DNA of 64,000 nucleotides, taken from Streptomyces qaidamensis (lineage in GTDB: Bacteria; Actinomycetota; Actinomycetes; Streptomycetales; Streptomycetaceae). This document shows positions 41,815 to 49,911 of this stretch, in pieces. The notes beneath the pieces were generated by a model, which was given only the letters and a program-made list of their open reading frames with translations, ran no database searches and was not told where the DNA came from. The DNA lies in assembly GCF_001611795.1 (NCBI RefSeq), contig NZ_CP015098.1:5642001-5706000 (forward strand), read 5' to 3'. Made by a program: the position numbers and the translations under genes. The stretch's first letter is position 1, and each line of letters begins with the position of its first letter.

Positions 41815-42222
41815 ATGGCCCGACACGACTCTCCCAAGAAGCCGGCCGCCCAGCGTGCCCTGGCCGTCCTCGCGACCGCGGGCGTGGCACTGGGGGCGGG
41901 CACGGCGTCGGCCGCGGCGGACACGACCTCGATCCTGGGCGTGGTCAACACCCGCCCGACCTCCCTCGGCAAGATCGACCCCCAGTCCGGCCTCCAGGCC
42001 GCGACCGGCACCGTCGGCTATGTCACCGGCCCCGTAGCCGGCCTCAAGCCCAATCCGCTCGCCGGCACCGGAGTCGACCCCCTCGACAACGGCCTCGGCA
42101 CCCAGCTCGCCGACTTCAAGCCGATGACGTCCCAGGCGCTCACGGGGCCGGTGGCGCAGGCGCAGTCGGTCGGGAGCGTCCCGGTGGTGGGACAGGTGGC
42201 GGGGCTGCTGTCGCAGCAGTAG
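41815..42222 (+). CDS. small secreted protein of unknown function
   Basis: 135 residues from ATG 41815, with AGAAGG upstream. A signal peptide (LAVLATAGVALGAGTASAAA) is followed by an Ala/Gly/Pro/Leu-rich mature part containing GYVTGPVAGLKPNPLAGTG and ALTGPVAQAQSVGSVPVVGQ, with no cysteines. It is similar in composition to the protein at 35594-35947 but not obviously homologous. Its role is unknown. The gene is divergent from the kinase gene and ends at a strong bidirectional terminator. Confidence 0.78.
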   Translation: MARHDSPKKPAAQRALAVLATAGVALGAGTASAAADTTSILGVVNTRPTSLGKIDPQSGLQAATGTVGYVTGPVAGLKPNPLAGTGVDPLDNGLGTQLADFKPMTSQALTGPVAQAQSVGSVPVVGQVAGLLSQQ

Positions 42223-42235
42223 GTGCGCACGCGGA

Positions 42236-42275
42236 GAAGCCCCGGCCCTCCCGGACGGAGGAGGGCCGGGGCTTC
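42236..42275. terminator. bidirectional terminator between the secreted-protein and ALDH genes
   Basis: A 16-bp perfect stem, GAAGCCCCGGCCCTCC with its complement, and an eight-base loop between convergent genes. Confidence 0.88.
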
Positions 42276-42291
42276 GGCTGTGAGGGGTCGC

Positions 42292-43176
42292 TCAGTACGA
42301 GGAACCCGACGCGCCCAGCGAACCCGTGGGGTGCCAGACCGTCTTCGTCTCCAGGAACGCCGTCATGCGGTCGATGCCGGGGGTCTCCGCGTAATCCACA
42401 GGCTGTGGACGCAGGACGCGCTTGAGGTTGTCGGCCGCGGCGATCTCCAGTTCCTTCGCCAGGGACTCGTCGGCCCCCGCGAGGTCGATCGCGTTGACGT
42501 CCTGGTGGGCCGCGAGCGGGGTCGCGAGCTCCGCCGTGCGGCCCGACAGGACGTTGACCACGCCGCCGGGGACGTCCGAGGTGGCCAGCACCTCGGCCAG
42601 GGACAGGGCGGGCAGCGGAGCCTTCTCACTCGCCACCACGACCGCCGTGTTGCCCGTCGCGATCACCGGGGCGAGCACCGACACCAGGCCCAGGAAGGAC
42701 GACTCCTGGGGCGCCAGGACGGCGACCACGCCGGTCGGCTCGGGGGAGGACAGGTTGAAGAACGGGCCCGCGACCGGGTTGCCGCCGCCGACCACCTGGG
42801 CGATCTTGTCGGTCCAGCCCGCGTACCAGACCCAGCGGTCGATCGTGGCGTCCACGACCGCCGCCGCCTTGGACTTCGACAGGCCCTCCGCGTCGGCCAC
42901 CTCACGGGTGAACTGGTCGCGGCGGCCCTCCAGCATCTCGGCCACGCGGTAGAGGACCTGACCGCGGTTGTACGCCGTCGCCCCGGACCAGGCGCCGAAC
43001 GCCTTGCGGGCGGCGACCACCGCGTCCCGGGCGTCCTTGCGGGACGACAGGGGCGCGTTCGCCAGCCACTTGCCCTTGGAGTCGGTCACCTCGTACACCC
43101 GGCCGCTCTCGGAACGCGGGAACTTCCCGCCCACGTACAGCTTGTAGGTCTTCAGGACGTTGAGCCGATCAGACAT
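42292..43176 (-). CDS. truncated, non-catalytic aldehyde dehydrogenase-like protein
   Basis: 294 residues from ATG 43176, which overlaps the end of the full aldehyde dehydrogenase by eight bases (ATGTCTGA). It matches the N-terminal NAD-binding half of ALDHs (YKLYVGGKFPRSESGRVYEV, GQVLYRVAEMLEGRR, PTGVVAVLAPQESSFLGLVSV, ATGNTAVVVASEKAPLPALSLAEVL) but stops after a short second half. The catalytic Glu (E-L-G-G-K) and Cys region are absent, so it cannot act alone. With the catalytic protein it resembles a split form of ALDH16, in which a classic ALDH domain is followed by a vestigial one. Confidence 0.85.
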   Translation of the reverse strand: MSDRLNVLKTYKLYVGGKFPRSESGRVYEVTDSKGKWLANAPLSSRKDARDAVVAARKAFGAWSGATAYNRGQVLYRVAEMLEGRRDQFTREVADAEGLSKSKAAAVVDATIDRWVWYAGWTDKIAQVVGGGNPVAGPFFNLSSPEPTGVVAVLAPQESSFLGLVSVLAPVIATGNTAVVVASEKAPLPALSLAEVLATSDVPGGVVNVLSGRTAELATPLAAHQDVNAIDLAGADESLAKELEIAAADNLKRVLRPQPVDYAETPGIDRMTAFLETKTVWHPTGSLGASGSSY

Positions 43177-44605
43177 CGAGGTACGCCTCCAGGCCGTGGC
43201 GGCCGCCCTCGCGGCCGAAGCCCGACTCCTTGTAACCGCCGAACGGCGACGTCGGGTCGAACTTGTTGAACGTGTTGGACCAGACGACACCCGCGCGGAG
43301 CTTGCCGGCGACCGCCAGGATGCGCGAGCCCTTCTCCGTCCAGATGCCGGCGGACAGGCCGTACGGCGTGTTGTTGGCCTTGGCGACCGCCTCGTCCGGC
43401 GTGCGGAACGTCAGCACCGACAGCACCGGGCCGAAGATCTCGTCCCGGGCGACGGTGTGCGCCTGGGTGACGTTCGTGAACAGCGTCGGGGCGAACCAGT
43501 AGCCGCTCTCGGGCAGTTCGCACGCCGGGGACCAGCGCTCGGCGCCCTCCGCCTCGCCCTGCTCGACGAGCGAGGTGATGCGCGTGAGCTGCTCCTCGGA
43601 GTTGATCGCGCCGATGTCCGTGTTCTTGTCCAGCGGGTCGCCGAGGCGCAGCGTGGACAGGCGGCGCTTGAGGGAGTCGAGCAGCTCCTCCTGGATCGAC
43701 TCCTGGACCAGGAGACGGCTGCCCGCGCAGCAGACCTGGCCCTGGTTGAAGAAGATGCCGTTGACGATGCCCTCGACGGCCTGGTCGATCGGGGCGTCGT
43801 CGAAGACGATGTTGGCGCCCTTGCCGCCCAGCTCCAGTGTGACCTTCTTGCGCGTCCCGGCGACCGTGCGGGCGATCTCCTTGCCGACGGCCGTGGAGCC
43901 GGTGAAGGCGACCTTGTTCACGTCCGGGTGGGACACCAGCGCGGCGCCGGCGTCGCCGTAGCCCGGGAGGATGTTGACGACACCCTTGGGCAGGCCCGCC
44001 TGGCGGCAGATGTCCGCGAAGAACAGCGCCGACAGGGGAGTGGTCTCGGCCGGCTTCAGGACGACCGTGTTGCCGGTCGCGAGCGCCGGGGCGATCTTCC
44101 ACGCCAGCATCAGGAGCGGGAAGTTCCAGGGGATGACCTGGCCCGCCACGCCCAGCGGCCTCGGGTTCGCGCCGAAGCCGGCGTGGTCGAGCTTGTCGGC
44201 CCAGCCCGCGTAGTAGAAGAAGTGCGCGGCGACCAGCGGCAGGTCGGCGTCGCGGGTCTCCTTGATCGGCTTGCCGTTGTCCAGGGTCTCGAGGACGGCG
44301 AGCTCGCGGGAGCGCTCCTGGATGATGCGGGCGATCCGGAAGAGGTACTTCGCGCGCTCCGCGCCCGGGAGGGCCGACCACTTCTCGAAGGCCCGGCGCG
44401 CGGCCTTCACCGCACGGTCGACGTCCTCGGAACCGGCCCGGGCGACCTCGGAGAGGACCTCCTCGGTGGACGGGGAGACGGTCTTGAAGACCTTGCCGTC
44501 CGCCGCTTCGACGAACTCGCCGTCGATGAACAGGCCGTACGAGGGCGCGATGTCGGCGATCGCGCGCGACTCGGGGGCCGGGGCGTATTCGAATACCGAT
44601 GCCAT
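43169..44605 (-). CDS. NAD-dependent aldehyde dehydrogenase (catalytic partner)
   Basis: 478 residues from ATG 44605, five bases after the deoC stop codon. It has the ALDH catalytic residues: Glu in VTLELGGKGANIVFDD and Cys in FNQGQVCCAGSRL, plus PWNFPLLMLAWKIAPALATGNTVVLKPAE and the late GPVLSVLTF. Position in a deoC operon suggests it oxidises acetaldehyde, the second product of DeoC, to acetate. It is cotranslated with a non-catalytic ALDH paralogue. Other aldehydes cannot be excluded. Confidence 0.93.
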   Translation of the reverse strand: MASVFEYAPAPESRAIADIAPSYGLFIDGEFVEAADGKVFKTVSPSTEEVLSEVARAGSEDVDRAVKAARRAFEKWSALPGAERAKYLFRIARIIQERSRELAVLETLDNGKPIKETRDADLPLVAAHFFYYAGWADKLDHAGFGANPRPLGVAGQVIPWNFPLLMLAWKIAPALATGNTVVLKPAETTPLSALFFADICRQAGLPKGVVNILPGYGDAGAALVSHPDVNKVAFTGSTAVGKEIARTVAGTRKKVTLELGGKGANIVFDDAPIDQAVEGIVNGIFFNQGQVCCAGSRLLVQESIQEELLDSLKRRLSTLRLGDPLDKNTDIGAINSEEQLTRITSLVEQGEAEGAERWSPACELPESGYWFAPTLFTNVTQAHTVARDEIFGPVLSVLTFRTPDEAVAKANNTPYGLSAGIWTEKGSRILAVAGKLRAGVVWSNTFNKFDPTSPFGGYKESGFGREGGRHGLEAYLDV

Positions 44606-44610
44606 GGTGA

Positions 44611-45579
44611 TCAGTCCACCGTCACGTAGTCGGGACCGGAGTAGCGGCCGGTGGCCAGCTTCTGGCGCTGCATCAGCAGGTCGTTCAGCAGCGAGGAGGC
44701 GCCGAAGCGGAACCAGTGGTTGTCCAGCCAGTCCTCGCCCGCCGTCTCGTTGACCAGCACCAGGAACTTGATGGCGTCCTTGGAGGTGCGGATGCCGCCG
44801 GCCGGCTTCACACCGACCTGGATGCCGGTCTGGGCGCGGAAGTCGCGGACGGCCTCCAGCATGAGGAGGGTGTTCGCGGGGGTGGCGTTCACCGCGACCT
44901 TGCCGGTGGAGGTCTTGATGAAGTCCGCGCCCGCCAGCATCCCGAGCCAGCTCGCGCGGCGGATGTTGTCGTACGTCGAGAGCTCGCCCGTCTCGAAGAT
45001 GACCTTCAGGCGCGCGGAGGTCCCGCAGGCCTCCTTCACGGCGGTGATCTCGTCGTACACCTTCAAGTATCGACCCGAGAGGAACGCCCCGCGGTCGATG
45101 ACCATGTCGATCTCGTCGGCGCCCGCGGCGACGGCGTCACGGACATCGGCCAGCTTGACGTCCAGCGCGGCGCGGCCGGCCGGGAACGCCGTGGCGACCG
45201 AGGCGACCTTCACGCCGGAGCCCGCGACGGCCTCCTTGGCCACGGCCACCATGTCGGGGTAGACGCAGACCGCCGCCGTGGACGGCGTCGTACGGTCCGT
45301 CGGGTCGGGCTTGACCGCCTTCGCGCCGAGCGCCCGGACCTTGCCCGGGGTGTCCGCGCCTTCCAGCGTCGTCAGGTCGACCATCGAGATGGCGAGGTCG
45401 ATGGCGTACGCCTTGGCGGTCGTCTTGATCGAACGGGTGCCGAGCGAGGCCGCACGGCCTTCGAGCCCGACCGCGTCGACGCCGGGGAGCCCGTGGAGGA
45501 AGCGGCGCAGCGCGCTGTCGGACGCGGCGACGTCCTTGAGGGGGTGAGCTGCGGTGAGTGCAGAACTGGGCATGGTCAC
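44611..45579 (-). CDS. deoC: deoxyribose-phosphate aldolase
   Basis: 322 residues from GTG 45579 (ATG 45573 alternative). K222 in ADFIKTSTGKVAVNATP is the Schiff-base Lys and VGVKPAGGIRTSKDA carries the helper Lys; EIDMVIDRGA contributes the proton-relay Asp. It splits 2-deoxyribose-5-phosphate to acetaldehyde and glyceraldehyde-3-phosphate. It is longer than E. coli DeoC because of an N-terminal extension, as in human DERA. No Shine-Dalgarno sequence precedes the GTG; TATGCT lies six bases upstream, so it looks leaderless. A perfect CTACGCGCGTAG operator overlaps its promoter. Confidence 0.95.
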   Translation of the reverse strand: MTMPSSALTAAHPLKDVAASDSALRRFLHGLPGVDAVGLEGRAASLGTRSIKTTAKAYAIDLAISMVDLTTLEGADTPGKVRALGAKAVKPDPTDRTTPSTAAVCVYPDMVAVAKEAVAGSGVKVASVATAFPAGRAALDVKLADVRDAVAAGADEIDMVIDRGAFLSGRYLKVYDEITAVKEACGTSARLKVIFETGELSTYDNIRRASWLGMLAGADFIKTSTGKVAVNATPANTLLMLEAVRDFRAQTGIQVGVKPAGGIRTSKDAIKFLVLVNETAGEDWLDNHWFRFGASSLLNDLLMQRQKLATGRYSGPDYVTVD

Positions 45580-45592
45580 CAGACGAGCATAT

Positions 45593-45604
45593 CTACGCGC
45601 GTAG
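45593..45604 (-). promoter_or_regulatory. nucleoside-regulon operator (perfect palindrome) upstream of deoC
   Basis: CTACGCGCGTAG lies immediately upstream of TATGCT (45591-45586 on the minus strand), the -10 candidate, and 13 bases before GTG 45579. Confidence 0.78.
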
Positions 45605-45719
45605 CGGCTGTACAGCCCCCCGGTTTCTCCTGGTTCTCCTCGGGCGGATCCGCCGATGGGTTCTCAGGCATCGGGGACGTGGATGAGGGACGTGCGGACC
45701 GGTCCGGCAGAATCGAGAC

Positions 45720-46424
45720 ATGACGAGCCCCGAATCCCAGCCGCCGACGCCGCAGCCTGCGGAGCCCGAGTCCAAGGACCGGGTGTACCGGTCGGCCCCG
45801 GCCATCGCCGGTGGCGTCCTGCTGCTCGCCATCGCCGGGTGGCTCGGCGTCGACGCGGTGATCACCGGGGAGGGGCGCACGCCGTGGCTCGCGCTCGCGC
45901 TGCTGCTCCTCGTCGTGCCGCTGGTCGTCGCCTTCACCCTGCGCCCGGCCGTCTACGCCGGCGACGACCGGCTGCGGATCCGCAACCCCTTCCGCATCGT
46001 CGTCGTGCCCTGGGGACAGGTCGCCTCGCTGCGCTCCGCCTACTCGAACGAGGTCCTCACCGAGTCCGGTGCGAAGTACCAGCTGTGGGCCGTGCCGGTG
46101 TCGCTGCGCGCGCGCAAGAAGGCCGCGCGGCGTGAGATGAGGGCGACGGCGCAGGCGCGGCGGGGGATGGGGCGCGAAGTGAGCCGGGGCGGCGCGCTCG
46201 GCACGACCGAGGGGCTGAGGCAGGGCTTCAGCCGGGAGCCGCTGTCGGACGGGCCCGTCCGGGCGGAGACCGACCGGATCATGGACGACCTGCGGGGACT
46301 GCACGAGGCGCGGCGGCAGGCCGAGTCGGCGCGGGGCGAGGTGACCGTGCGGTGGGCGTACGAGGTGCTGGCGCCGGCGGTTGCGGGGGCCGTGCTGGCG
46401 CTGATTCTGGTGGGGCTGGGGTGA
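45720..46424 (+). CDS. PH-domain-containing membrane protein
   Basis: 234 residues from ATG 45720. Two membrane segments in the first 75 residues are followed by a bacterial PH6-like domain (LRIRNPFRIVVVPWGQVASLRSAYSNEVL, YQLWAVPVSL). A basic, Arg-rich cytoplasmic middle and a final hydrophobic segment (VLAPAVAGAVLALILVGLG) follow. The family is common in actinobacteria and uncharacterised. The gene ends in a G-rich repetitive stretch. Confidence 0.85.
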   Translation: MTSPESQPPTPQPAEPESKDRVYRSAPAIAGGVLLLAIAGWLGVDAVITGEGRTPWLALALLLLVVPLVVAFTLRPAVYAGDDRLRIRNPFRIVVVPWGQVASLRSAYSNEVLTESGAKYQLWAVPVSLRARKKAARREMRATAQARRGMGREVSRGGALGTTEGLRQGFSREPLSDGPVRAETDRIMDDLRGLHEARRQAESARGEVTVRWAYEVLAPAVAGAVLALILVGLG

Positions 46425-46676
46425 GGGGCCTGTCGGGTCTGGTGGGGCTGGGGTGACGGCCCGAGTGGTACTGGTGGGGGCGGTGACGACCCCGGTGGTG
46501 CTGGTGGGGCCGGCCTGAGTGGCGCGCGCCATCAGAGCCGGCCGGGCAATCAGCCCACCCACCATGAACGCCCGGCTGGTCCTGTGGGTGCTGGGCTGAC
46601 CCGTCACGCCGGTTCCGGTGGACTGAGCGCCCGACCTGTTCTGATGGCGCTGGGCTGACCGGCCGCGCGGTTCCGC

Positions 46677-47026
46677 CGGTACCGGGTTCCGGTCCGAGGC
46701 GTTTTCGGCGGGCTGAGTGCCGATCAGCGGGGCGGGCTGTGGGAGCGGGCCGCGGAGCACGACGTGCTGCGCGCGGCCTTCCCCCGAGGGAAGCCTCACG
46801 TACGACGTGGCCGTGCGGCCCGCCTTCGTCTTCCGCTTCCTGGACTCCGGGGAGGGCGAGGAGGACATCCTGGAGGCGACCGGGCGGGCCGAGGACGCGG
46901 CGCGGGCCTGGCCGGCTGGAGCAGCGCGGGTACGGCTACAAGAACCTCAGGTCCAGCGCCGAGGACCTCTCCCAGGCGCCTCTCGGCAAGCGGCAGCGGC
47001 GAGAGGCCGCCCGGAAGAGTTCCTGA
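46677..47026 (+). pseudogene. frameshifted DUF6204-family gene remnant
   Basis: Three reading frames carry successive parts of one protein. RVPVRGVFGGLSADQRG and WERAAEHDVLRAAF are in one frame. GSLTYDVAVRPAFVFRFLD to DAARAW is in the next. LEQRGYGYKNLRSSAED and LSQAPLGKRQRREAARKSS are in the third. The first shift is in the C run at 46781-46785, the second is an extra CCGG near 46913. An in-frame TGA (46656) precedes and no start codon is left. The complete protein is a small uncharacterised Streptomyces family (recalled as DUF6204). Confidence 0.78.
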
Positions 47027-47062
47027 GCCCTCGGTGGAGGGCGGTGGTGCGGGCCCTCGGCC

Positions 47063-48700
47063 TCAGATGCCCGCCGCCGTGGACAGGTCGCGCTTGATCG
47101 ACTCCAGCAGCGCCGTCGCCTTCGCCCGGGCCTCCGGGAGGCCCGGGTGCGACCCGACCGGGACCACGACCTCCAGGTAGCACTTCAGCTTGGGTTCCGT
47201 GCCGCTCGGGCGGACGATCACCCGGGCGCCGTCGAGGGTGTAGCGCAGACCGTCCGTGGGCGGAAGCTCGGCCGTGCCCTCGGTGAGATCGTCGGTACGG
47301 GTGATCGGCAGACCGGCCAGCTCGGTCGGGGGCTGCTCGCGCAGGCGCTGCATCGCCGCCGCGATGATGGACAGGTCCTCGACGCGGACCGAGAGCTGGT
47401 CCGTCGCGTGCAGGCCGTGCTCCACCGCCAGGTCGTCCAGCAGGTCGAGGAGCGTACGCCCCTCCTCCTTGAGCTGCGAGGCCAGTTCCGTGATCAGCAG
47501 CGCGGCCGTGATGCCGTCCTTGTCGCGTACGCCGTCCGGGTCGACGCAGTAGCCGAGGGCCTCCTCGTAGCCGTAGCGCAGGCCCTCGGCGCGGGCGATC
47601 CACTTGAAGCCGGTGAGGGTCTCGACGTGGGGGAGGCCCGCCTTCTCGGCGATCCGGCCGAGGAGGGACGACGAGACGATCGACTCCGCGAAGGTGCCGG
47701 TCGCCCCGCTACGGACCAGGTGCGCGGCGAGCAGGGCGCCGACCTCGTCGCCGCGGAGCATGCGCCAGTCGGTGCCGTCCTGGACGGCGACGGCGCAGCG
47801 GTCCGCGTCCGGGTCGTTGGCGATGATCAGGTCCGGGGCGGTCTCGCAGGCGCGTGCTGTCGCGAAGGCCAGGTCCATCGCGCCGGGTTCCTCCGGGTTG
47901 GGGAAGGCGACGGTCGGGAACTCCGGGTCGGGGTCGGCCTGCTCGGCCACGAGGACCGGTGCCGGGAAGCCGGCGCGGGCGAAGGCGGCCAGGAGGACGT
48001 CCTTGCCGACGCCGTGCATCGCCGTGTACACCGTGTGGGCCGTGCGGGGGGAACCCTCGGACAGGACGGCGTCCGTGCGGGCGAGGTAGGCGTCGAGGAC
48101 GCTGTCGTCGAGGGTGTCCCAGCCTTCGGTGGGGCGCCGGACGGTGGTGAGGGACGGGACGGCGGCGATCTCCGCCGCGATGTCGATGTCCGCCGGGGGG
48201 ACGATCTGGGAGCCGTCGCCGAGGTAGACCTTGTAGCCGTTGTCGCGGGGCGGGTTGTGGCTGGCGGTGACCTCCACGCCCGCGACCGCGCCGAGGTGCC
48301 TTATCGCGAAGGCGAGTACGGGGGTCGGGAGGGGGCGGGGGAGGACGGCCGCGCGCAGGCCGGCGCCGGTCATGACGGCGGCGGTGTCCCGGGCGAAGTC
48401 GTGGGACTTGTGGCGGGCGTCGTAGCCGATGACGACGAGGCCGTCGCCGTGGCCCTGCTTCCTGAGGTACGCGGCGAGGCCGGCGGCGGCGCGGACGACG
48501 ACCGAGCGGTTCATGCGCATGGGGCCGGCGCCGAGTTCGCCGCGGAGGCCGGCGGTGCCGAACTGGAGGGTGCCGCTGAACCGGGCGGCGAGTTCGGTGT
48601 GATCCTCGGCGTCGATGAGGCGGGCGAGCTCGGTGCGGGTTTCCGGGTCGGGGTCCTCGGTGAGCCACGCCTGGGCCTGTGCGATGAGTTCTTCGTGCAC
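47063..48700 (-). CDS. alpha-D-phosphohexomutase family enzyme (phosphosugar/phosphopento-mutase)
   Basis: 545 residues from GTG 48700. The four family signatures are present: catalytic Ser loop VEVTASHNPPRDNGYKVY, metal loop NDPDADRCAVA, GFKWIARAEGLRYGYEEALGYCVDP for sugar binding, and RPSGTEPKLKCYLE for phosphate. Length and motifs fit the PGM2-type group that includes phosphopentomutases of organisms without DeoB. Given deoC, deoA and a purine nucleoside phosphorylase around it, conversion of (deoxy)ribose-1-phosphate to the 5-phosphate is likely. It is on the same strand as, and downstream of, the purine nucleoside phosphorylase gene, with a repeat-filled gap. Confidence 0.88.
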   Translation of the reverse strand: MHEELIAQAQAWLTEDPDPETRTELARLIDAEDHTELAARFSGTLQFGTAGLRGELGAGPMRMNRSVVVRAAAGLAAYLRKQGHGDGLVVIGYDARHKSHDFARDTAAVMTGAGLRAAVLPRPLPTPVLAFAIRHLGAVAGVEVTASHNPPRDNGYKVYLGDGSQIVPPADIDIAAEIAAVPSLTTVRRPTEGWDTLDDSVLDAYLARTDAVLSEGSPRTAHTVYTAMHGVGKDVLLAAFARAGFPAPVLVAEQADPDPEFPTVAFPNPEEPGAMDLAFATARACETAPDLIIANDPDADRCAVAVQDGTDWRMLRGDEVGALLAAHLVRSGATGTFAESIVSSSLLGRIAEKAGLPHVETLTGFKWIARAEGLRYGYEEALGYCVDPDGVRDKDGITAALLITELASQLKEEGRTLLDLLDDLAVEHGLHATDQLSVRVEDLSIIAAAMQRLREQPPTELAGLPITRTDDLTEGTAELPPTDGLRYTLDGARVIVRPSGTEPKLKCYLEVVVPVGSHPGLPEARAKATALLESIKRDLSTAAGI

Positions 48701-48791
48701 GGTGGGGTGTCAGCCTCTCCGGTGTGGTGGGGGTGTGCCTGCGGCGGCCTGCGCGGGGTGGTCGGGGTGCACGCCTCCGCCTGCCGCCGGG

Positions 48792-48928
48792 GGTGGGTCG
48801 GGGCCGCGCCGGGGTGTGTCCGTCCTCGGAACGGCGCGATGGGGTTGCGTACCGGCCAACCGTTCGTCGACGCGCCAACCGCTGCGGGCGGCCCCCCCCC
48901 GACACGTCCCCTGCTCGCCGTACGCGGG
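48792..48928 (+). repeat. long intergenic repeat IRL, left copy
   Basis: About 135 bases that match the reverse complement of 53387-53520. Shared blocks include GGTGGGTCGGGGCCGCGCCG, CGGAACGGCGCGATGG, TCGACGCGCCAACCGC, CCCGACACGTCCCCT and GCCGTACGCGGG, interrupted by a few short differences. Confidence 0.82.
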
Positions 48929-48989
48929 CGCGCGTGCGCCCCCTTTCCGTGGCGGACGCGGCTGCTCCTTCGCGCAGGCCGCCAACGAT

Positions 48990-49021
48990 CCCCAGGGGCG
49001 CGGGGAACTGCGCGACCAGCC
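48990..49021 (+). repeat. intergenic repeat R1, copy 3
   Basis: GGCGCGGGGAACTGCGCGAC and flanks match the two copies at 19351 and 19472, with CCCCAGG in place of CCCCTTGG. It lies just after the purine nucleoside phosphorylase gene. Confidence 0.75.
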
Positions 49022-49061
49022 ACTACGGGGGCCCGCAGCCGCCCGCCCTGGCGAAGTCTTC

Positions 49062-49886
49062 TTACAGGCGGCCCAGGACCTGTGTCAGGAGCGAACCCAT
49101 GCGCGTCGCGGAGTCGCGGCCCGCCTGGAGGACTTCCTCGTGGTTCAGGGGCTCGCCCGTCATGCCCGCGGCGAGGTTGGTGACGAGGGAGATGCCCAGG
49201 ATCTCGGCGCCCGCCTCACGTGCGGCGATCGCCTCCAGGACCGTCGACATGCCCACCAGGTCCGCACCGATGACCCGGGCCATGCGGATCTCGGCCGGAG
49301 TCTCGTAGTGCGGGCCGGGGAACTGGGCGTAGACGCCCTCCTCCAGCGTGGCGTCGACCTCCTTGCACAGGGCGCGCAGACGCGGGGAGTACAGGTCGGT
49401 GAGGTCGACGAAGTTCGCGCCGATGATGGGGGAGGTGGCGGTGAGGTTGATGTGGTCGCTGATGAGGACCGGCTGGCCGGGGCGCATGCCCTCGCGCAGG
49501 CCGCCGCAGCCGTTGGTGAGGACGACCGTCTTGCAGCCGGCCGAGACCGCGGTGCGGACCCCGTGGGCGACCGCGGCCACCCCGCGGCCCTCGTAGTAGT
49601 GCGTACGGCCCAGGAAGACCAGGGCGCGCTTGTTGCCGATCCGGTACGAGCGGATCTTGCCTCCGTGGCCCTCCACCGCCGGTGGCGGGAAACCAGGGAG
49701 CTCGGTGACCTGGAACTCGGCCTCGGGGGCACCCAGCGCGTCCACGGCCGGTGCCCAGCCGGAGCCCATCACGAGGGCGACGTCGTGGGTCTCGGCGCCC
49801 GTGAGTTCGCGCAGGCGGGCCGCGGCGGCGTCGGCGGCCGCGTGGGGGTCGCCCTGGATGTCGTCCGGAAGAAGAGATGCGTTCAC
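49062..49886 (-). CDS. punA: purine nucleoside phosphorylase (trimeric class)
   Basis: 274 residues from GTG 49886. Family motifs are VALVMGSGWAPAVDALG, HGGKIRSYRIGNKRALVFLGRTHYYEGRGV, VVLTNGCGGLREGM and the signature stretch VYAQFPGPHYETPAEIRM. It splits inosine, guanosine and their deoxy forms with phosphate. An ATG at 49937 lies upstream of the operator and is not the start. There is no Shine-Dalgarno sequence: TACCCT (49899-49894) ends seven bases before the GTG, so the mRNA is probably leaderless. It should feed the phosphomutase encoded downstream. Confidence 0.94.
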   Translation of the reverse strand: MNASLLPDDIQGDPHAAADAAAARLRELTGAETHDVALVMGSGWAPAVDALGAPEAEFQVTELPGFPPPAVEGHGGKIRSYRIGNKRALVFLGRTHYYEGRGVAAVAHGVRTAVSAGCKTVVLTNGCGGLREGMRPGQPVLISDHINLTATSPIIGANFVDLTDLYSPRLRALCKEVDATLEEGVYAQFPGPHYETPAEIRMARVIGADLVGMSTVLEAIAAREAGAEILGISLVTNLAAGMTGEPLNHEEVLQAGRDSATRMGSLLTQVLGRL

Positions 49887-49911
49887 GCCGATGAGGGTAG
49901 CCGGTGATTGC

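Larger units (their letters stand above)
48701..49061. other. repeat-filled gap between the phosphorylase and phosphomutase genes
   Basis: 361 bases with no supportable gene. It contains one arm of a long inverted repeat (48792-48928) and an R1 element (48990-49021). The open frames here are very Arg/Pro-rich and follow the repeats. Confidence 0.65.

Noticed and set aside
46425..46660. G-rich near-repeats that could be read as a CRISPR-like array
   Set aside because: The units (CTGGTGGGGCTGGGGTGA-like) vary in length and have no regular spacers; no cas genes are present. It looks like simple-sequence drift after the PH-domain gene.
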